A stretch of DNA of 64,000 nt from Hyphomicrobiales bacterium (GCA_900469345.1 UBWZ01000016.1:1-64000); one strand, 5' to 3'. Numbered from the stretch's first letter, positions 9,321-19,254 are shown. Notes: generated by a model not told the origin, from the sequence alone. A program made the numbers and translations.

Positions 9321-11330
9321 CTAGCCGGACGCCTGGACGATACGCGGACGACCGGTCGCCGTTGCGATGATGCGCGCCTCGATGAACTTGCGGGACCCTT
9401 CCACCTGCGGGGCGTCGATCTCTTCCGACAAAGAGGTTACCACTTCATCGGCGCCTTCCAGGCGGGCGCGCTCGGCGGCCTTTGTCAGCGCCCGTTCGCG
9501 CGCAGCATCGAGCGCCCGTTCCTCACCGGCCAGCATCACGTTTTCCCCTGCCCCGGCAACCACGAATCGGCCGTCTTCCGGCGAGGTCACGGTCACCGTG
9601 ACCGCGGCCCGCACCTGACCGACAACTGCTCCGACGGCATTGGCGACATCGGCATCCTGCGGGATCACCGAAGCCGCGCCGAGCACGGCGGCGATCGCCG
9701 GATAGTAGACCGAGGCCGAAGCGCCCAGGCCAATGAGGGGCCTGTCCAGCGCGACCGAGAACCGACTGATGCCGGAGGCGCCGCGCAAGGCGCGATCGAC
9801 CGCAAGAGACGTGGCCGGATCGATGCCTTCCACGCCGTCCTCCGCGAGGCAGGCCGCAAGCACCGCTTCGGCGGACTGGCGCGTCAGGCGGTCGACAATC
9901 TTTTGGGCAAGCTCCTCCGCCGAACCGGCAATCGGTCGGCCGGCGCCGTCCTTGCGACGCGCCGCAAGCTCAAGCCCAAGCCTTGCCGCCATCTCGTTCC
10001 ACTGACCCTGCCGGCCCAGGACATGCAGGGCATCCGAGGGCGTAATGCCGCCGATATGGACAAGTCCGCGGGACACGAGCCGGTCGAGAGCCGCCCTCTG
10101 GGCGCTGATCGTGAGGACCTCGTTCAGCGCCACGGGATGCCGGCCCAGCTTTTCGAAAACGGCCTGTTCCTGCGGCAGAAGTGCCTGTGCCGCGCTCTCC
10201 GGCAGCCCGGTGCGGACCGCGAAGCGCCCGTCATGCCGGCCGGCATGGCTTGACCGAAGCTGCTTTTCGAGGGCGGCGAGAACGAGATCCGGTTCGGAAG
10301 CACCCAGCAGGCTGAGGGGCAGGAGGCGACGCGGCCCGAGCGTCAGCCTGGCCGCCAGGCCGCGGTCATCGATATGGACCTCCGAGTCACCACCGAGGCC
10401 ATAGGTGCGCAGCGCGACGGCCTCGACCATCGTCTGATAGCCGCCGACAACCGCACCCTCCTGCGCCAGCCGCGGGCGGCCGCCTTCCAGCACGGCCACA
10501 TCCGTGGTGGTTCCGCCGATGTCCGAGACGACCGCCGCTTCAAGCCCTGTCAGGTACCGCGCGCCGACGAGGCTTGCCGCCGGACCGGACAAAATTGTTT
10601 CGATCGGCCGCAGCCTCGCCTCCGAAGCCGAGATCAGGGCGCCATCGCCCCGCACGACCATCAACGGAGCCGATATCCGGCGATCGCTCAAAAAGCGCTC
10701 GCAGGATCCGATCAAGCGGTCGAGGATCGATACCAGACGGGCGTTGAGAAGCGTCGTCAAGGCGCGGCGCGGGCCGCCCAGCTTCGATGACAGTTCGTGG
10801 CTGCAGGTTACCGGCAGAGCGGAGAGCGCCCTGATGCGATCGCGAACGCGGATTTCATGACCTGGATTGCGGGTAGCGAAGTAGCCTGCAACGGCGATGG
10901 AGGACACGCTCCCGGCCAGCGCCGGCATGGCCTGTTCGAGAGGAGCGAGATCGAGCGGCGTTTCCGTGCCGTGGACATCGTGGCCGCCCTTGAGGAAAAT
11001 CACCGGGTCACCTGAAAGGGCATCCGAAAGTCCGCCGCGGGCAAGATCCTCGGGGCCAAAACCGATCATCACGAGGGCGGCGCGGCCACCCTGCCCCTCC
11101 ACCAGGGCGTTGGTCGCGAGCGTCGTCGAAAGAGAGACCAACGCGATCTCCGACGGCTTCACGGCTGCCTTTGCCAGAACGGAGTCGACGGCGCCGGAAA
11201 TCCCCTCTGCAAGATCATGGCGGGTGGTGAGCGCCTTCGCCTTGGCCAGCACGCCTCCCTCTTCGCGGAAGAGGACAGCGTCCGTATAGGTTCCGCCGGT
11301 GTCGATGCCGAGAAGAAGAGGTGAAGCCAC
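9321..11330 (-). CDS. Hydantoinase/oxoprolinase family protein (HyuA-like)
   Basis: This 669-residue protein belongs to the ATP-dependent hydantoinase / oxoprolinase family, subunit A. It shows the N-terminal ATPase signature LGIDTGGTYTDAVLF, a central VVSDIGGTTTDVAVL and FLSDRRISAPLMVVRGDG. GTG at 11330 is chosen because it starts the family's usual N-terminus (ASPLLLGIDTGGT) with GGGA upstream; an ATG at 11384 would add 18 residues with no signal or motif. The partner subunit HyuB is not next to it, which is common for this subgroup. The substrate cannot be read from sequence; it may be a cyclic amide other than hydantoin. Confidence 0.88.
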   Translation of the reverse strand: MASPLLLGIDTGGTYTDAVLFREEGGVLAKAKALTTRHDLAEGISGAVDSVLAKAAVKPSEIALVSLSTTLATNALVEGQGGRAALVMIGFGPEDLARGGLSDALSGDPVIFLKGGHDVHGTETPLDLAPLEQAMPALAGSVSSIAVAGYFATRNPGHEIRVRDRIRALSALPVTCSHELSSKLGGPRRALTTLLNARLVSILDRLIGSCERFLSDRRISAPLMVVRGDGALISASEARLRPIETILSGPAASLVGARYLTGLEAAVVSDIGGTTTDVAVLEGGRPRLAQEGAVVGGYQTMVEAVALRTYGLGGDSEVHIDDRGLAARLTLGPRRLLPLSLLGASEPDLVLAALEKQLRSSHAGRHDGRFAVRTGLPESAAQALLPQEQAVFEKLGRHPVALNEVLTISAQRAALDRLVSRGLVHIGGITPSDALHVLGRQGQWNEMAARLGLELAARRKDGAGRPIAGSAEELAQKIVDRLTRQSAEAVLAACLAEDGVEGIDPATSLAVDRALRGASGISRFSVALDRPLIGLGASASVYYPAIAAVLGAASVIPQDADVANAVGAVVGQVRAAVTVTVTSPEDGRFVVAGAGENVMLAGEERALDAARERALTKAAERARLEGADEVVTSLSEEIDAPQVEGSRKFIEARIIATATGRPRIVQASG

Positions 11331-11408
11331 GCGAAGATCCCGATTCGTCCACGCGATCAATAGCGCATGGGCTGCGAAGATCAATTCGTGGCGATGGGCC
11401 CCCGGGCG

Positions 11409-12353
11409 TCAGAGCAGGGATTTGAGCTCGTCGAGCTTGTCGTTCACCAGCCAGCCATAATAGTTTTCCTCAGGCAGGCCGCCGCGAGACGCCAGGGCCG
11501 CAGCACGGCTGGCCGAACCACCGATGTTGTAGAGCGTAGCGGTCAGGCCCGGATTGCGGGAGATATCCACATGGGCGATCGACTTGTAGTCGTCGATCGA
11601 GCGCCGGATCGTGGCGGCCATGTAGGCGAGCGACTTGTCCGGATCCATGATTGCGTCATAGACGTCTGCCGCCTTGTTTTCATCCAGCTTGGGATAACCC
11701 GAGGTTCTGGCCACCATATCGGAGAACATCAGGGCCGTCAGCGGATTGAGCTGACCCAATCCAAAGGTCTGACCTGCGTAGAATGGCTGGAAGAACACCG
11801 CGCTGAAGCGGTTGTCCGGGTATGCGGTGCCACCGACCTTCTGCCCGCGGAAGGACTTTTCCCAGACGTTTTCCCGGCAGGTCCAGAGACTGTAGGAATC
11901 GGCGCTCCGCTCGCACTTGGAAAACTCCGGCCGATCGACGAACTGGTCGACCGTCTCGCTGCCAAAGCCAAAGCGGAAACTGTTGCCGGCATAGGCAGCC
12001 GCCTTGACATAGTATGTCTGGAGCCGGTCATAGGCGTCGACGTTGTAGGTATGCTCCCCGACGATGGCGCCGATCATGTGAATCGGGTCGATCCCGTAAG
12101 CGCTAGCGGTCGACTTGATCTTGGAGATCAGCGACCTGTCGGTCGCGAGAAGATCACGGATCTTCTCGTATTTCTCATCGAACGTCGTTTTTCCGGCACG
12201 GGTACGACGCACGGAAGCGCCGGGCACCTTCGGCTGGACACTGTTGCGATTGCCTTCGGGGGCCACGGTCATGCCGGCAGCGTAGGCCGGAGCACCGAAG
12301 GTCCATGCCAGGAGAAGGAGCGAGGCCAGCAGAAAGCGTTTCAAATCATTCAT
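11409..12353 (-). CDS. DUF1402 family protein, probably exported, lytic-transglycosylase-like
   Basis: This 314-residue protein matches the rhizobial DUF1402 family that usually sits beside hslU. The N-terminus is a signal peptide (hydrophobic 7-19, cleavage probably after AYA at 23-25), so it should act in the periplasm. I read three segments in the order of the SLT lytic transglycosylase fold: GAIVGEHTYNVD with E100 as possible catalytic glutamate, GLGQLNPLTA at 198-207, and TATLYNIGG at 271-279. These are inferred parallels, not an assigned activity. The frame is open back to 12668, but the ATG at 12353 has the signal peptide and follows CCTGGGAC. It lies 208 bases after hslU. Confidence 0.85.
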   Translation of the reverse strand: MNDLKRFLLASLLLLAWTFGAPAYAAGMTVAPEGNRNSVQPKVPGASVRRTRAGKTTFDEKYEKIRDLLATDRSLISKIKSTASAYGIDPIHMIGAIVGEHTYNVDAYDRLQTYYVKAAAYAGNSFRFGFGSETVDQFVDRPEFSKCERSADSYSLWTCRENVWEKSFRGQKVGGTAYPDNRFSAVFFQPFYAGQTFGLGQLNPLTALMFSDMVARTSGYPKLDENKAADVYDAIMDPDKSLAYMAATIRRSIDDYKSIAHVDISRNPGLTATLYNIGGSASRAAALASRGGLPEENYYGWLVNDKLDELKSLL

Positions 12354-12515
12354 GTCCCAGGACTTGTCCGAGGCCGGAGCGCGGACCGCATGCAAGATCT
12401 GCGGGATCTGTCCGTGGACGGGACGCCGCGCGATATGAAGAGCGCGACACCCATACGTGAAGCCAGCCCGTCCTGTCGAGATCAGATCACTCGAAATGGC
12501 CTCACAGCTGCGCGA

Positions 12516-12544
12516 GTGGCGGTGGGACGTGGCCCCACCGCCAC
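12516..12544 (-). other. Strong stem-loop downstream of hslU
   Basis: An 11-bp perfect stem (GTGGCGGTGGG at 12516-12526 against 12534-12544) closes a seven-base loop, 17 bases past the hslU stop. There is no T-tract after it in the direction of transcription, so it is not a clear intrinsic terminator. It may be a Rho-assisted terminator or a 3' stabiliser separating hslVU from the DUF1402 gene. Confidence 0.6.
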
Positions 12545-12561
12545 GGCAAGACGTTGGGCCT

Positions 12562-13872
12562 TTACAGGATGTAGCGCGACAGGTCGGTGTCTGCGGCAAG
12601 ATCGCCGACATGCTTCTTGACGTAGGCAGCGTCGATCGTGACCGAGGTTCCACCCTGGTCCGGCGCACCGAACGAGATTTCGTCGAGAACCCGTTCCATC
12701 ACAGTCTGCAGGCGGCGGGCGCCGATGTTCTCGACGCTCGAGTTCAGGTGAACGGCCACATCCGCCAAGGCATCGATCGCATCCTCGGTGAAATCGAGGG
12801 TCAGATCCTCCGTCCCCATCAGCGCCTTGTACTGGCGAATGAGGCTGGCTTCCGTTTCCGTCAGGATACGGCGGAAGTCTTCCTTGGTCAGCGGTTTCAG
12901 CTCGACGCGGATCGGCAGGCGGCCCTGCAACTCCGGCAGCAGATCGGACGGCTTGGCGACATGGAAGGCGCCGGACGCAATGAAGAGAATGTGATCCGTT
13001 TTCACAGGACCATACTTCGTCGATACGGTCGTGCCTTCCACAAGGGGGAGAAGGTCACGCTGCACACCCTCGCGGGAGACGCCGGCACCCATGCCGCCAT
13101 CACGGGCGGCGATCTTGTCGATTTCGTCAAGGAAGACGATGCCGTCATTTTCGACCGAGCGGACCGCTTCGCGCTGGATGACATCGTTGTCGATCAGCTT
13201 GTCGGATTCGTCGCGGATCAGCTCGCCGTAGGACTTGGCCACCGTGGTGCGCACCTTCTTCGTGCGTCCGCCCATGGCCTTGCCGAACATTTCCGACAGG
13301 TTGAGCACGCCGATATTGGCGCCCGGCATGCCAGGGATCTCGAACCCGCCGGGCATGCCCGACCCGGTATCTGCGACCTCGATCTCGACTTCCTTGTCGT
13401 CCAGTTCGCCAGAGCGGAGCTTCTTGCGGAAACTGTCACGCGTTGCCGGCGACGCGGTCGAGCCGACGAGCGCATCAAGCACCCGTTCTTCGGCACTCAT
13501 CTGCGCCTTGGCCTGGACCTCGGCCCGCTTCTTTTCGCGCACGAGACCGATGCCGATTTCGACGAGATCTCGGATGATCTGCTCCACGTCGCGGCCGACA
13601 TAGCCGACTTCCGTGAACTTCGTCGCCTCGACCTTGATGAAGGGAGCGCCGGCGAGTTTGGCGAGTCGCCTCGAAATCTCAGTCTTGCCGACCCCTGTCG
13701 GCCCGATCATCAGGATGTTTTTCGGCATCACCTCGTCGCGGAGGCTCTCGTCCAACTGCTGGCGCCGCCAGCGATTGCGCAACGCGATCGCTACAGCGCG
13801 TTTCGCGTCGTGCTGGCCGATGATGTGGCGATCCAGCTCGGAGACGGTTTCTCTGGGAGAAAATGTAATCAT
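12562..13872 (-). CDS. hslU: HslU, ATPase subunit of HslVU protease
   Basis: HslU (ClpY) is the AAA+ unfoldase that feeds substrates to HslV. This 436-residue copy has family length. The Walker A motif is GPTGVGKT at 57-64; [16 protein letters not shown] is the pore-loop and sensor region; Walker B is [10 protein letters not shown]; and the C-terminal residues YIL match the tail that docks into HslV. The frame is open upstream, but ATG at 13872 follows GAGAGGATACC and begins the conserved MITFSPRE. It lies 70 bases after hslV, forming the usual heat-shock operon. Confidence 0.97.
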   Translation of the reverse strand: MITFSPRETVSELDRHIIGQHDAKRAVAIALRNRWRRQQLDESLRDEVMPKNILMIGPTGVGKTEISRRLAKLAGAPFIKVEATKFTEVGYVGRDVEQIIRDLVEIGIGLVREKKRAEVQAKAQMSAEERVLDALVGSTASPATRDSFRKKLRSGELDDKEVEIEVADTGSGMPGGFEIPGMPGANIGVLNLSEMFGKAMGGRTKKVRTTVAKSYGELIRDESDKLIDNDVIQREAVRSVENDGIVFLDEIDKIAARDGGMGAGVSREGVQRDLLPLVEGTTVSTKYGPVKTDHILFIASGAFHVAKPSDLLPELQGRLPIRVELKPLTKEDFRRILTETEASLIRQYKALMGTEDLTLDFTEDAIDALADVAVHLNSSVENIGARRLQTVMERVLDEISFGAPDQGGTSVTIDAAYVKKHVGDLAADTDLSRYIL

Positions 13873-13942
13873 GGTATCCTCTCGGCCTTCCTGCACTGGC
13901 CGGCCATTTTGGCCCGGCCTCAGGAGCCTGGTCTTGATGAGA

Positions 13943-14467
13943 TTATTCGGCGTCGAGCGTTTCGACGACCAGGTTGTGGTTGGTGTAGACGCAGATGTCG
14001 GCCGCAATATCGAGCGCCTGCCGCGCCACGTCCTCGGCGGACTTGTCCGTATCCATGAGCGCACGGGCGGCCGCATAGGCGTAGTTGCCACCCGAGCCGA
14101 TGGCGATCGTGCCATGCTCGGGCTCAAGCACATCGCCATTGCCGGTCACGGCGAGCGTGATGGACTTGTCGGCGACGAGCATCATGGCTTCCAGATTGCG
14201 CAGATACTTGTCCGTGCGCCAGTCCTTTGCGAGCTCGACCGCTGCCCGCATCAGCTGGCCGGGATACTGCTCGAGCTTCTTTTCGAGGCGGTCGAGCAGC
14301 GTAAAGGCATCTGCCGTCGCCCCGGCAAATCCGGCGACTACCTCGCCCTTGCCGATGCGGCGAACCTTGCGGGCATTTCCCTTCATGACGGTCTGGCCGA
14401 GGCTCACCTGCCCGTCGCCGGCCATCACGACCTTGCCGCCCTTCCTGACTGTAATAATCGTTGTCAT
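13943..14467 (-). CDS. hslV: HslV, peptidase subunit of HslVU protease
   Basis: HslV (ClpQ) is the proteasome-beta-like threonine peptidase that forms a double hexamer capped by HslU. After methionine removal T2 becomes the nucleophile ([14 protein letters not shown]). The [14 protein letters not shown] and [10 protein letters not shown] segments are typical. At 174 residues it is full length. It is the first gene of the hslV-hslU operon and is divergent from hisB. Its leader of about 65 bases contains two hairpins described separately. Confidence 0.97.
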   Translation of the reverse strand: MTTIITVRKGGKVVMAGDGQVSLGQTVMKGNARKVRRIGKGEVVAGFAGATADAFTLLDRLEKKLEQYPGQLMRAAVELAKDWRTDKYLRNLEAMMLVADKSITLAVTGNGDVLEPEHGTIAIGSGGNYAYAAARALMDTDKSAEDVARQALDIAADICVYTNHNLVVETLDAE

Positions 14468-14480
14468 TCAACACCTGTTT

Positions 14481-14520
14481 GCCCGCGATTGCGGGCCTCG
14501 CTGAAGAGCCCCTTCGGCTC
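14481..14520 (-). promoter_or_regulatory. Two hairpins in the hslV leader
   Basis: Close to the hslV start, GCCCGCGATTGCGGGC (14481-14496) and GAGCC-CCTTC-GGCTC (14506-14520) form two short stems in the 5' untranslated region. A leader stem-loop in Escherichia coli hslVU is reported to affect mRNA stability; whether these act the same way is an inference. Confidence 0.45.
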
Positions 14521-14530
14521 CGTTGCCTCC

Positions 14531-14559
14531 TATGTAAGTTTGCCAAAAGCGAATGCAAA
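14531..14559 (-). promoter_or_regulatory. Candidate hslV promoter
   Basis: On the minus strand TTTGCA (14554-14559) is followed after 17 bases by TACATA (14531-14536), a spacing suitable for a sigma factor of the sigma70 family. It lies 64 bases before the hslV start. I cannot decide between the housekeeping and heat-shock sigma factors. Confidence 0.35.
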
Positions 14560-14662
14560 TCCTCGTCGGTCCAGCCTCTCGTACGTCTGTCTTTTGCTGG
14601 ATAATTGGTCCCGCCCCTGATAAGCAGCCCGTAACAGACATGGATCAGAGAAGAGACCCGGC

Positions 14663-15268
14663 ATGGGCGATATAGCAAGCGCACGCACCGCAAGCGTTTC
14701 CCGCAAGACAAACGAGACCTCGGTATCCGTGTCCGTCGCCATCGACGGCACCGGTGCGGCGAAGATTTCGACGGGGGTCGGCTTCTTCGACCATATGCTC
14801 GACCAGCTGGCACGCCACTCGCTGATCGACATGGAGATCGACGTCACGGGCGACCTCCATATCGACGATCACCACACGGTCGAAGATACAGGGATCGCAC
14901 TCGGTCAGGCGCTGTCGCGCGCACTTGGCGAGCGACGCGGCATCACCCGCTACGCGTCGATCGATCTTGCCATGGACGAAACGATGACGAAGGCGGCCAT
15001 CGACGTCTCCGGCCGGCCGTTCCTGGTGTGGAACGTGGCTTTCAGTGCCCCGAAGATCGGGACCTTCGACACGGAACTGGTAAGGGAATTCTTCCAGGCC
15101 TTTGCCCAGAATGCCGGGATCACACTGCACGTGCTCAACCACTACGGTGCCAACAACCACCATATCGCCGAGACGTGCTTCAAGTCTGTCGCCCGTGCCT
15201 TGCGCACAGCCACCGAAATCGATCCGCGGCAGGCCAATCGCGTCCCCTCGACAAAGGGCACGCTCTGA
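14663..15268 (+). CDS. hisB: Imidazoleglycerol-phosphate dehydratase
   Basis: HisB dehydrates imidazoleglycerol phosphate to imidazoleacetol phosphate, the sixth step of histidine synthesis. The 201-residue single-domain form is usual for alphaproteobacteria, without the phosphatase of enterobacterial HisB. Metal-binding histidines are visible in [30 protein letters not shown] and [13 protein letters not shown]. It opens a plus-strand cluster hisB-DUF2628-hisH-hisA-hisF-hisE-coaA, divergent from hslV with a 195-base shared upstream region. Confidence 0.97.
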   Translation: MGDIASARTASVSRKTNETSVSVSVAIDGTGAAKISTGVGFFDHMLDQLARHSLIDMEIDVTGDLHIDDHHTVEDTGIALGQALSRALGERRGITRYASIDLAMDETMTKAAIDVSGRPFLVWNVAFSAPKIGTFDTELVREFFQAFAQNAGITLHVLNHYGANNHHIAETCFKSVARALRTATEIDPRQANRVPSTKGTL

Positions 15269-15286
15269 CCGCTTGAGGAGATCTGC

Positions 15287-15766
15287 TTGCGATCCTATCT
15301 CATTCTGACGCCGCCCGGCGGCCCGGACCCGGACCATCGCTCGACCCTTGTTCTGAAAGACAGGTTTTCCTGGGCAGGGTTCTTCCTGTCGTGGATCTGG
15401 CTGTTCTGGAAAAGACTGTGGCTTGCCGGTGCCGTTATCCTGGTCTTGCAGGTGATCAGCGGCGTGCTCCTGCAATTACCGGGGTTCGCACCTGTCGGTC
15501 TTGCTCTCGGACTAGCGCTCAGCCTTCTTGTGGGGCTCGAAGGCACGAACTATCTCAGCGAGGCGCTCGTGCGGCGCGGCTGGGTGCTCGAAGCGGTCAT
15601 CTTTGCACAGGACAGGGAGACGGCAGAACAGATGTATTTTTCCGGCCTCCCTGCACCGACGTCCTCTCCACTTCCGAAGTCCGGTGACTGGGCGCGCGAT
15701 GCCGCCCCTGTCGGGACGTCTGGGCATGGCCCAAACCTGGGCCTTTTCGATTACGGAGGACGCTGA
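15287..15766 (+). CDS. DUF2628 domain membrane protein inside the his operon
   Basis: This 159-residue protein matches the small DUF2628 family. After a charged N-terminus with [20 protein letters not shown] it has two or three hydrophobic segments between about 33 and 84, then a cytoplasmic tail rich in proline and serine. Its function is unknown. The start is TTG at 15287, decided by GAGGAG six bases upstream; no nearby ATG gives the family N-terminus. The stop overlaps the hisH ATG, so it is translationally coupled to the histidine genes although it has no known part in that pathway. Confidence 0.82.
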   Translation: MRSYLILTPPGGPDPDHRSTLVLKDRFSWAGFFLSWIWLFWKRLWLAGAVILVLQVISGVLLQLPGFAPVGLALGLALSLLVGLEGTNYLSEALVRRGWVLEAVIFAQDRETAEQMYFSGLPAPTSSPLPKSGDWARDAAPVGTSGHGPNLGLFDYGGR

Positions 15767-16416
15767 TGCGCGTCGCAATCATTGACTATGGTTCCGGCAA
15801 TCTGCGCTCGGCCACCAAGGCGTTCGAGCGGGCCGCCCGCGAAAGCGGCATCGACGCCACGATCGATCTGACCGACAAGCCGGATTCCGTTGCGGCGGCC
15901 GACCGGATCGTGCTTCCGGGCGTCGGCGCCTATGCCGACTGCAAATCCGGCCTCGATCTGGTGCCGGGCATGCGCGATGCCCTGATCGACGCGGTCGAAA
16001 CGCGAGCCCGGCCCTTCCTCGGTATCTGTGTCGGCATGCAGCTCATGTCGTCGCGCGGGCTCGAGAAGGCGACCACCGAGGGCTTTGGCTGGATTGCGGG
16101 CGACGTCGTCGAGATGACGCCGAGTGATCCGTCCCTGAAGATCCCGCAGATCGGCTGGAACACGCTGACGCTGGAAAACCCGCATCCGCTGTTTGACGGC
16201 ATCCCCACCGGGCCGGACGGGCTGCATGCGTATTTCGTCCATTCCTATCACCTTGCGGCCCGTCATCCCGCCGAGGTGATCGCGACCACCGACTACGGCG
16301 GCCCGACGACCGCTTTCGTCGGCCGGGACAACATGGCCGGCTCGCAGTTCCACCCCGAGAAGAGCCAGGTTCTGGGCCTTGCCCTGATCGCCAATTTCCT
16401 GCGCTGGAAACCCTGA
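15766..16416 (+). CDS. hisH: Imidazole glycerol phosphate synthase, glutaminase subunit
   Basis: HisH is the class I glutamine amidotransferase that passes ammonia to HisF. The nucleophilic cysteine lies in GICVGMQLM near residue 87, and the partner His and Glu in QFHPEKSQ near the C-terminus. At 216 residues it is full length. It starts with ATG overlapping the DUF2628 stop and preceded by GGAGGA. It functions as a heterodimer with the HisF encoded 740 bases downstream. Confidence 0.97.
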   Translation: MRVAIIDYGSGNLRSATKAFERAARESGIDATIDLTDKPDSVAAADRIVLPGVGAYADCKSGLDLVPGMRDALIDAVETRARPFLGICVGMQLMSSRGLEKATTEGFGWIAGDVVEMTPSDPSLKIPQIGWNTLTLENPHPLFDGIPTGPDGLHAYFVHSYHLAARHPAEVIATTDYGGPTTAFVGRDNMAGSQFHPEKSQVLGLALIANFLRWKP

Positions 16417-16417
16417 C

Positions 16418-17161
16418 ATGATCCTATTTCCTGCCATCGATCTCAAGGACGGTCAGTGCGTTCGCCTGAAGCTTGGCGACATGGACCAGGCGACGGTCTA
16501 CAATCCCGATCCTGCGGCCCAGGCCAGATCGTTCGAGGATCAGGGCTTCGAGTGGCTGCATGTGGTCGATCTCAACGGCGCCTTCGCTGGTGAAAGCGTC
16601 AACGGCGCCGCTGTCGACGCGATCCTCAAGGCGACCAAAAACCCAGTGCAGCTCGGCGGCGGCATCCGCACGCTGGAGCATATCGAAACCTGGCTGTCGC
16701 GCGGCCTTGCCCGCGTCATCCTCGGAACGGTCGCCGTGCGCGATCCGGCGCTGGTGATTGCGGCCTGCAGGGCGTTTCCCGGCCAGGTCGCCGTCGGCAT
16801 CGATGCCAAGGGCGGCAAGGTTGCGGTCGAGGGCTGGGCGGAAGCCTCCGAACTCGGGGTTGTCGAGCTCGCAAGACGGTTCGAAGGTGCGGGCGTCGCC
16901 GCCATCATCTACACCGACATCGACCGCGACGGGATCCTCGCCGGAATCAACTGGGCTTCGACGCTCGAGCTTGCCGACGCGGTGTCCATTCCCGTCATCG
17001 CGTCCGGCGGGCTGGCATCGATCGACGACATTCATCGTATGCTGGAGCCGGACGCAGCGCGGCTCGCCGGCGCCATCTCGGGCCGCGCTCTCTATGACGG
17101 GCGGATCGACCCTCAGGAAGCGCTGGCACTTCTTTCGGCCAGAAAGGGGCGCGCGGCATGA
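16418..17161 (+). CDS. hisA: ProFAR isomerase
   Basis: HisA is the (beta-alpha)8 barrel isomerase converting ProFAR to PRFAR. The 247-residue protein shows the first-strand catalytic Asp in [23 protein letters not shown] for phosphate binding, and the second catalytic Asp in YTDIDRDG. It begins one base after the hisH stop and its own stop overlaps hisF by four bases (ATGA), which points to coupled translation. Confidence 0.97.
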   Translation: MILFPAIDLKDGQCVRLKLGDMDQATVYNPDPAAQARSFEDQGFEWLHVVDLNGAFAGESVNGAAVDAILKATKNPVQLGGGIRTLEHIETWLSRGLARVILGTVAVRDPALVIAACRAFPGQVAVGIDAKGGKVAVEGWAEASELGVVELARRFEGAGVAAIIYTDIDRDGILAGINWASTLELADAVSIPVIASGGLASIDDIHRMLEPDAARLAGAISGRALYDGRIDPQEALALLSARKGRAA

Positions 17162-17934
17162 CCCTCAAGGCCCGTGTTATCCCCTGCCTCGACGTGAAAG
17201 ACGGCCGCGTCGTCAAGGGCGTCAACTTCGTCGATCTGATCGATGCCGGCGATCCGGTCGAGGCCGCCAAGGCCTATGATGCGGCCGGCGCAGACGAGCT
17301 CTGCTTCCTCGATATTACCGCGTCGTCAGACAACCGCGACACGATCTTCGATGTTGTGGCGCGAACCGCGGAGCACTGCTTCATGCCGCTGACAGTCGGC
17401 GGCGGCGTGCGCGCGACCACCGATATCCGCAAGCTGCTGCTGGCCGGTGCCGACAAGGTCTCGATCAATTCGGCCGCAGTCGCCAATCCGGATTTCGTCG
17501 CCGAAGCTGCCGACAAGTTCGGCAACCAGTGCATCGTCGTTTCGATCGACGCCAAGAAGGTGTCCGGCGAAGGCGAAACGGACCGCTGGGAGATCTTCAC
17601 CCATGGCGGACGGCAGCGGACAGGCATCGATGCCGTTGAGTTTGCTGTGCGGATGGTGGAACGAGGCGCAGGCGAGCTGCTCGTGACGTCGATGGACCGG
17701 GACGGGACCAAGAGCGGCTACGACATCGCCCTGACGAAGACGATCGCCGACCTGGTGCGCGCGCCCGTTGTTGCGTCGGGCGGCGTCGGCACTCTCGACG
17801 ACCTGGTGGCCGGGATCCGCGACGGCCATGCCACCGCGGTGCTCGCTGCCTCAATTTTCCATTTCGGCACCTATTCCGTTGGCGAAGCCAAGCGCTACAT
17901 GGCTGAGCATGGCATTGCGATGCGGCTCGACTGA
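17158..17934 (+). CDS. hisF: Imidazole glycerol phosphate synthase, cyclase subunit
   Basis: HisF closes the imidazole ring using ammonia from HisH, giving imidazoleglycerol phosphate and AICAR. The 258-residue barrel has catalytic D11 in [14 protein letters not shown] and the second aspartate in VVSIDAKK, with phosphate loops VGGGVR and ASGGVG. It overlaps hisA by four bases and is followed after 16 bases by hisE. Confidence 0.98.
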   Translation: MTLKARVIPCLDVKDGRVVKGVNFVDLIDAGDPVEAAKAYDAAGADELCFLDITASSDNRDTIFDVVARTAEHCFMPLTVGGGVRATTDIRKLLLAGADKVSINSAAVANPDFVAEAADKFGNQCIVVSIDAKKVSGEGETDRWEIFTHGGRQRTGIDAVEFAVRMVERGAGELLVTSMDRDGTKSGYDIALTKTIADLVRAPVVASGGVGTLDDLVAGIRDGHATAVLAASIFHFGTYSVGEAKRYMAEHGIAMRLD

Positions 17935-17950
17935 GCGTCAGGACCTTTTG

Positions 17951-18274
17951 ATGAGCGAATTCTCACTGAACGATCTGGAAGCGATTGTCGCCGAACGGGC
18001 GATGGCGTCGCCCGAACAGTCCTGGACTGCCAAGCTGGTGGCCTCTGGGCAGGCCCGGGCTGCCAAGAAACTGGGCGAGGAAGCGGTCGAGACGGTCATC
18101 GCCGCCGTCTCGCAGGATCGCAAGGACCTCGTGTCGGAAAGCGCCGACCTGCTCTATCATCTTTTGGTCGTATTGAATATTGCCGCGGTGCCGTTGCAGG
18201 ATGTGCTCAATGAGCTTCAGCTTAGAACCGGCCAGTCCGGTTTGCAGGAGAAGGCTAGCCGGCCAAAGTCATGA
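17951..18274 (+). CDS. hisE: Phosphoribosyl-ATP diphosphatase
   Basis: HisE removes pyrophosphate from phosphoribosyl-ATP in the second step of histidine synthesis. The 107-residue all-alpha MazG-like protein shows [14 protein letters not shown] and [13 protein letters not shown], which carry the metal-binding acidic residues. The frame extends upstream inside hisF, but ATG at 17951 starts the family's [13 protein letters not shown]. It is a stand-alone HisE, not fused to HisI, as is normal here. It overlaps coaA by four bases. Confidence 0.95.
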   Translation: MSEFSLNDLEAIVAERAMASPEQSWTAKLVASGQARAAKKLGEEAVETVIAAVSQDRKDLVSESADLLYHLLVVLNIAAVPLQDVLNELQLRTGQSGLQEKASRPKS

Positions 18275-19254
18275 ACATCTCACCTCAGCCTGCAGACGCA
18301 TCGGATTCCGCCACGGAGTTCTACTCCCCGTATCACCACTTCACGGCCGACGAGTGGGCCCGGTTCCGTGCCGACACGCCGCTGACGCTGACGGCGGATG
18401 AAGTGGCGCGGCTGCGATCGCTCGATGACCCGATCGACCTCAAGGAGGTGCGCCGGATCTATCTTTCGCTGTCGCGCCTGCTGTCCGCCCATGTGGAGGC
18501 GTCCCAGCTGCTATTCCAGCAGCGCAACCGCTTTCTCAGTCTTTCCGACATTACCAAGACGCCGTTCATCATCGGGATCGCCGGATCCGTTGCGGTCGGC
18601 AAATCGACGACCGCCCGCATCCTGCAGGAGCTTCTCAAGCGTTGGCCCTCGAGCCCGAAAGTGGACCTCATCACCACGGATGGCTTTCTCTATCCGAACG
18701 CTGTCCTTCAGCGCGACAACCTTATGGACCGCAAGGGCTTCCCGGAGAGCTACGACGTCGGCGCCATTCTTCGCTTTCTGTCGGCGATCAAGGCCGGCCA
18801 GCCGAATGTGCGCGCACCTCGTTATTCCCACCTGACCTATGACGTTTTGCCCAATGCGTTCACGCCGGTCGACCGGCCGGACATCCTGATCTTCGAGGGG
18901 ATCAACGTCCTTCAGTCTCGGGCCCTGCCGGCGGACGGAAAAATCGTGCCGATCGTCTCCGATTTCTTCGATTTCTCCATCTATATCGACGCCGACGAGG
19001 ACCAGATCCATAGCTGGTACGTGCAACGGTTCATGCGGCTGCGGGAGACCGCGTTCCGCGATCCAACATCGTTCTTCAAGAAATATGCGGCGATCGACGA
19101 GGACGCTGCACAGGCCGTCGCCGAGGGGCTGTGGCAGAACATCAATCTGAAGAACCTCCGCCAGAACATCCTGCCGACCCGGCCGCGCGCCGATATCATC
19201 CTACGCAAGGGCCGCAATCACTTCATCGAGACGGTTTCGCTGCGCAAACTTTGA
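18271..19254 (+). CDS. coaA: Type I pantothenate kinase
   Basis: CoaA phosphorylates pantothenate, the committed step of coenzyme A synthesis. The 327-residue protein is the bacterial type I form. The P-loop [11 protein letters not shown] is at about 105-115, and [15 protein letters not shown] near the N-terminus, [11 protein letters not shown] and YDVLPN are characteristic. The start overlaps the hisE stop as ATGA, making it the last gene of the his cluster, an arrangement common in rhizobia. A weak imperfect stem lies between it and the convergent alkB. Confidence 0.97.
   Translation: MNISPQPADASDSATEFYSPYHHFTADEWARFRADTPLTLTADEVARLRSLDDPIDLKEVRRIYLSLSRLLSAHVEASQLLFQQRNRFLSLSDITKTPFIIGIAGSVAVGKSTTARILQELLKRWPSSPKVDLITTDGFLYPNAVLQRDNLMDRKGFPESYDVGAILRFLSAIKAGQPNVRAPRYSHLTYDVLPNAFTPVDRPDILIFEGINVLQSRALPADGKIVPIVSDFFDFSIYIDADEDQIHSWYVQRFMRLRETAFRDPTSFFKKYAAIDEDAAQAVAEGLWQNINLKNLRQNILPTRPRADIILRKGRNHFIETVSLRKL

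Noticed and set aside
7831-9324. Open frame of 497 codons on the plus strand
   Set aside because: It is antisense to malate synthase G, whose identity is certain.
12457-14058. Open frame of 533 codons on the plus strand
   Set aside because: It is antisense to hslU; histidine- and arginine-rich with no recognisable fold.
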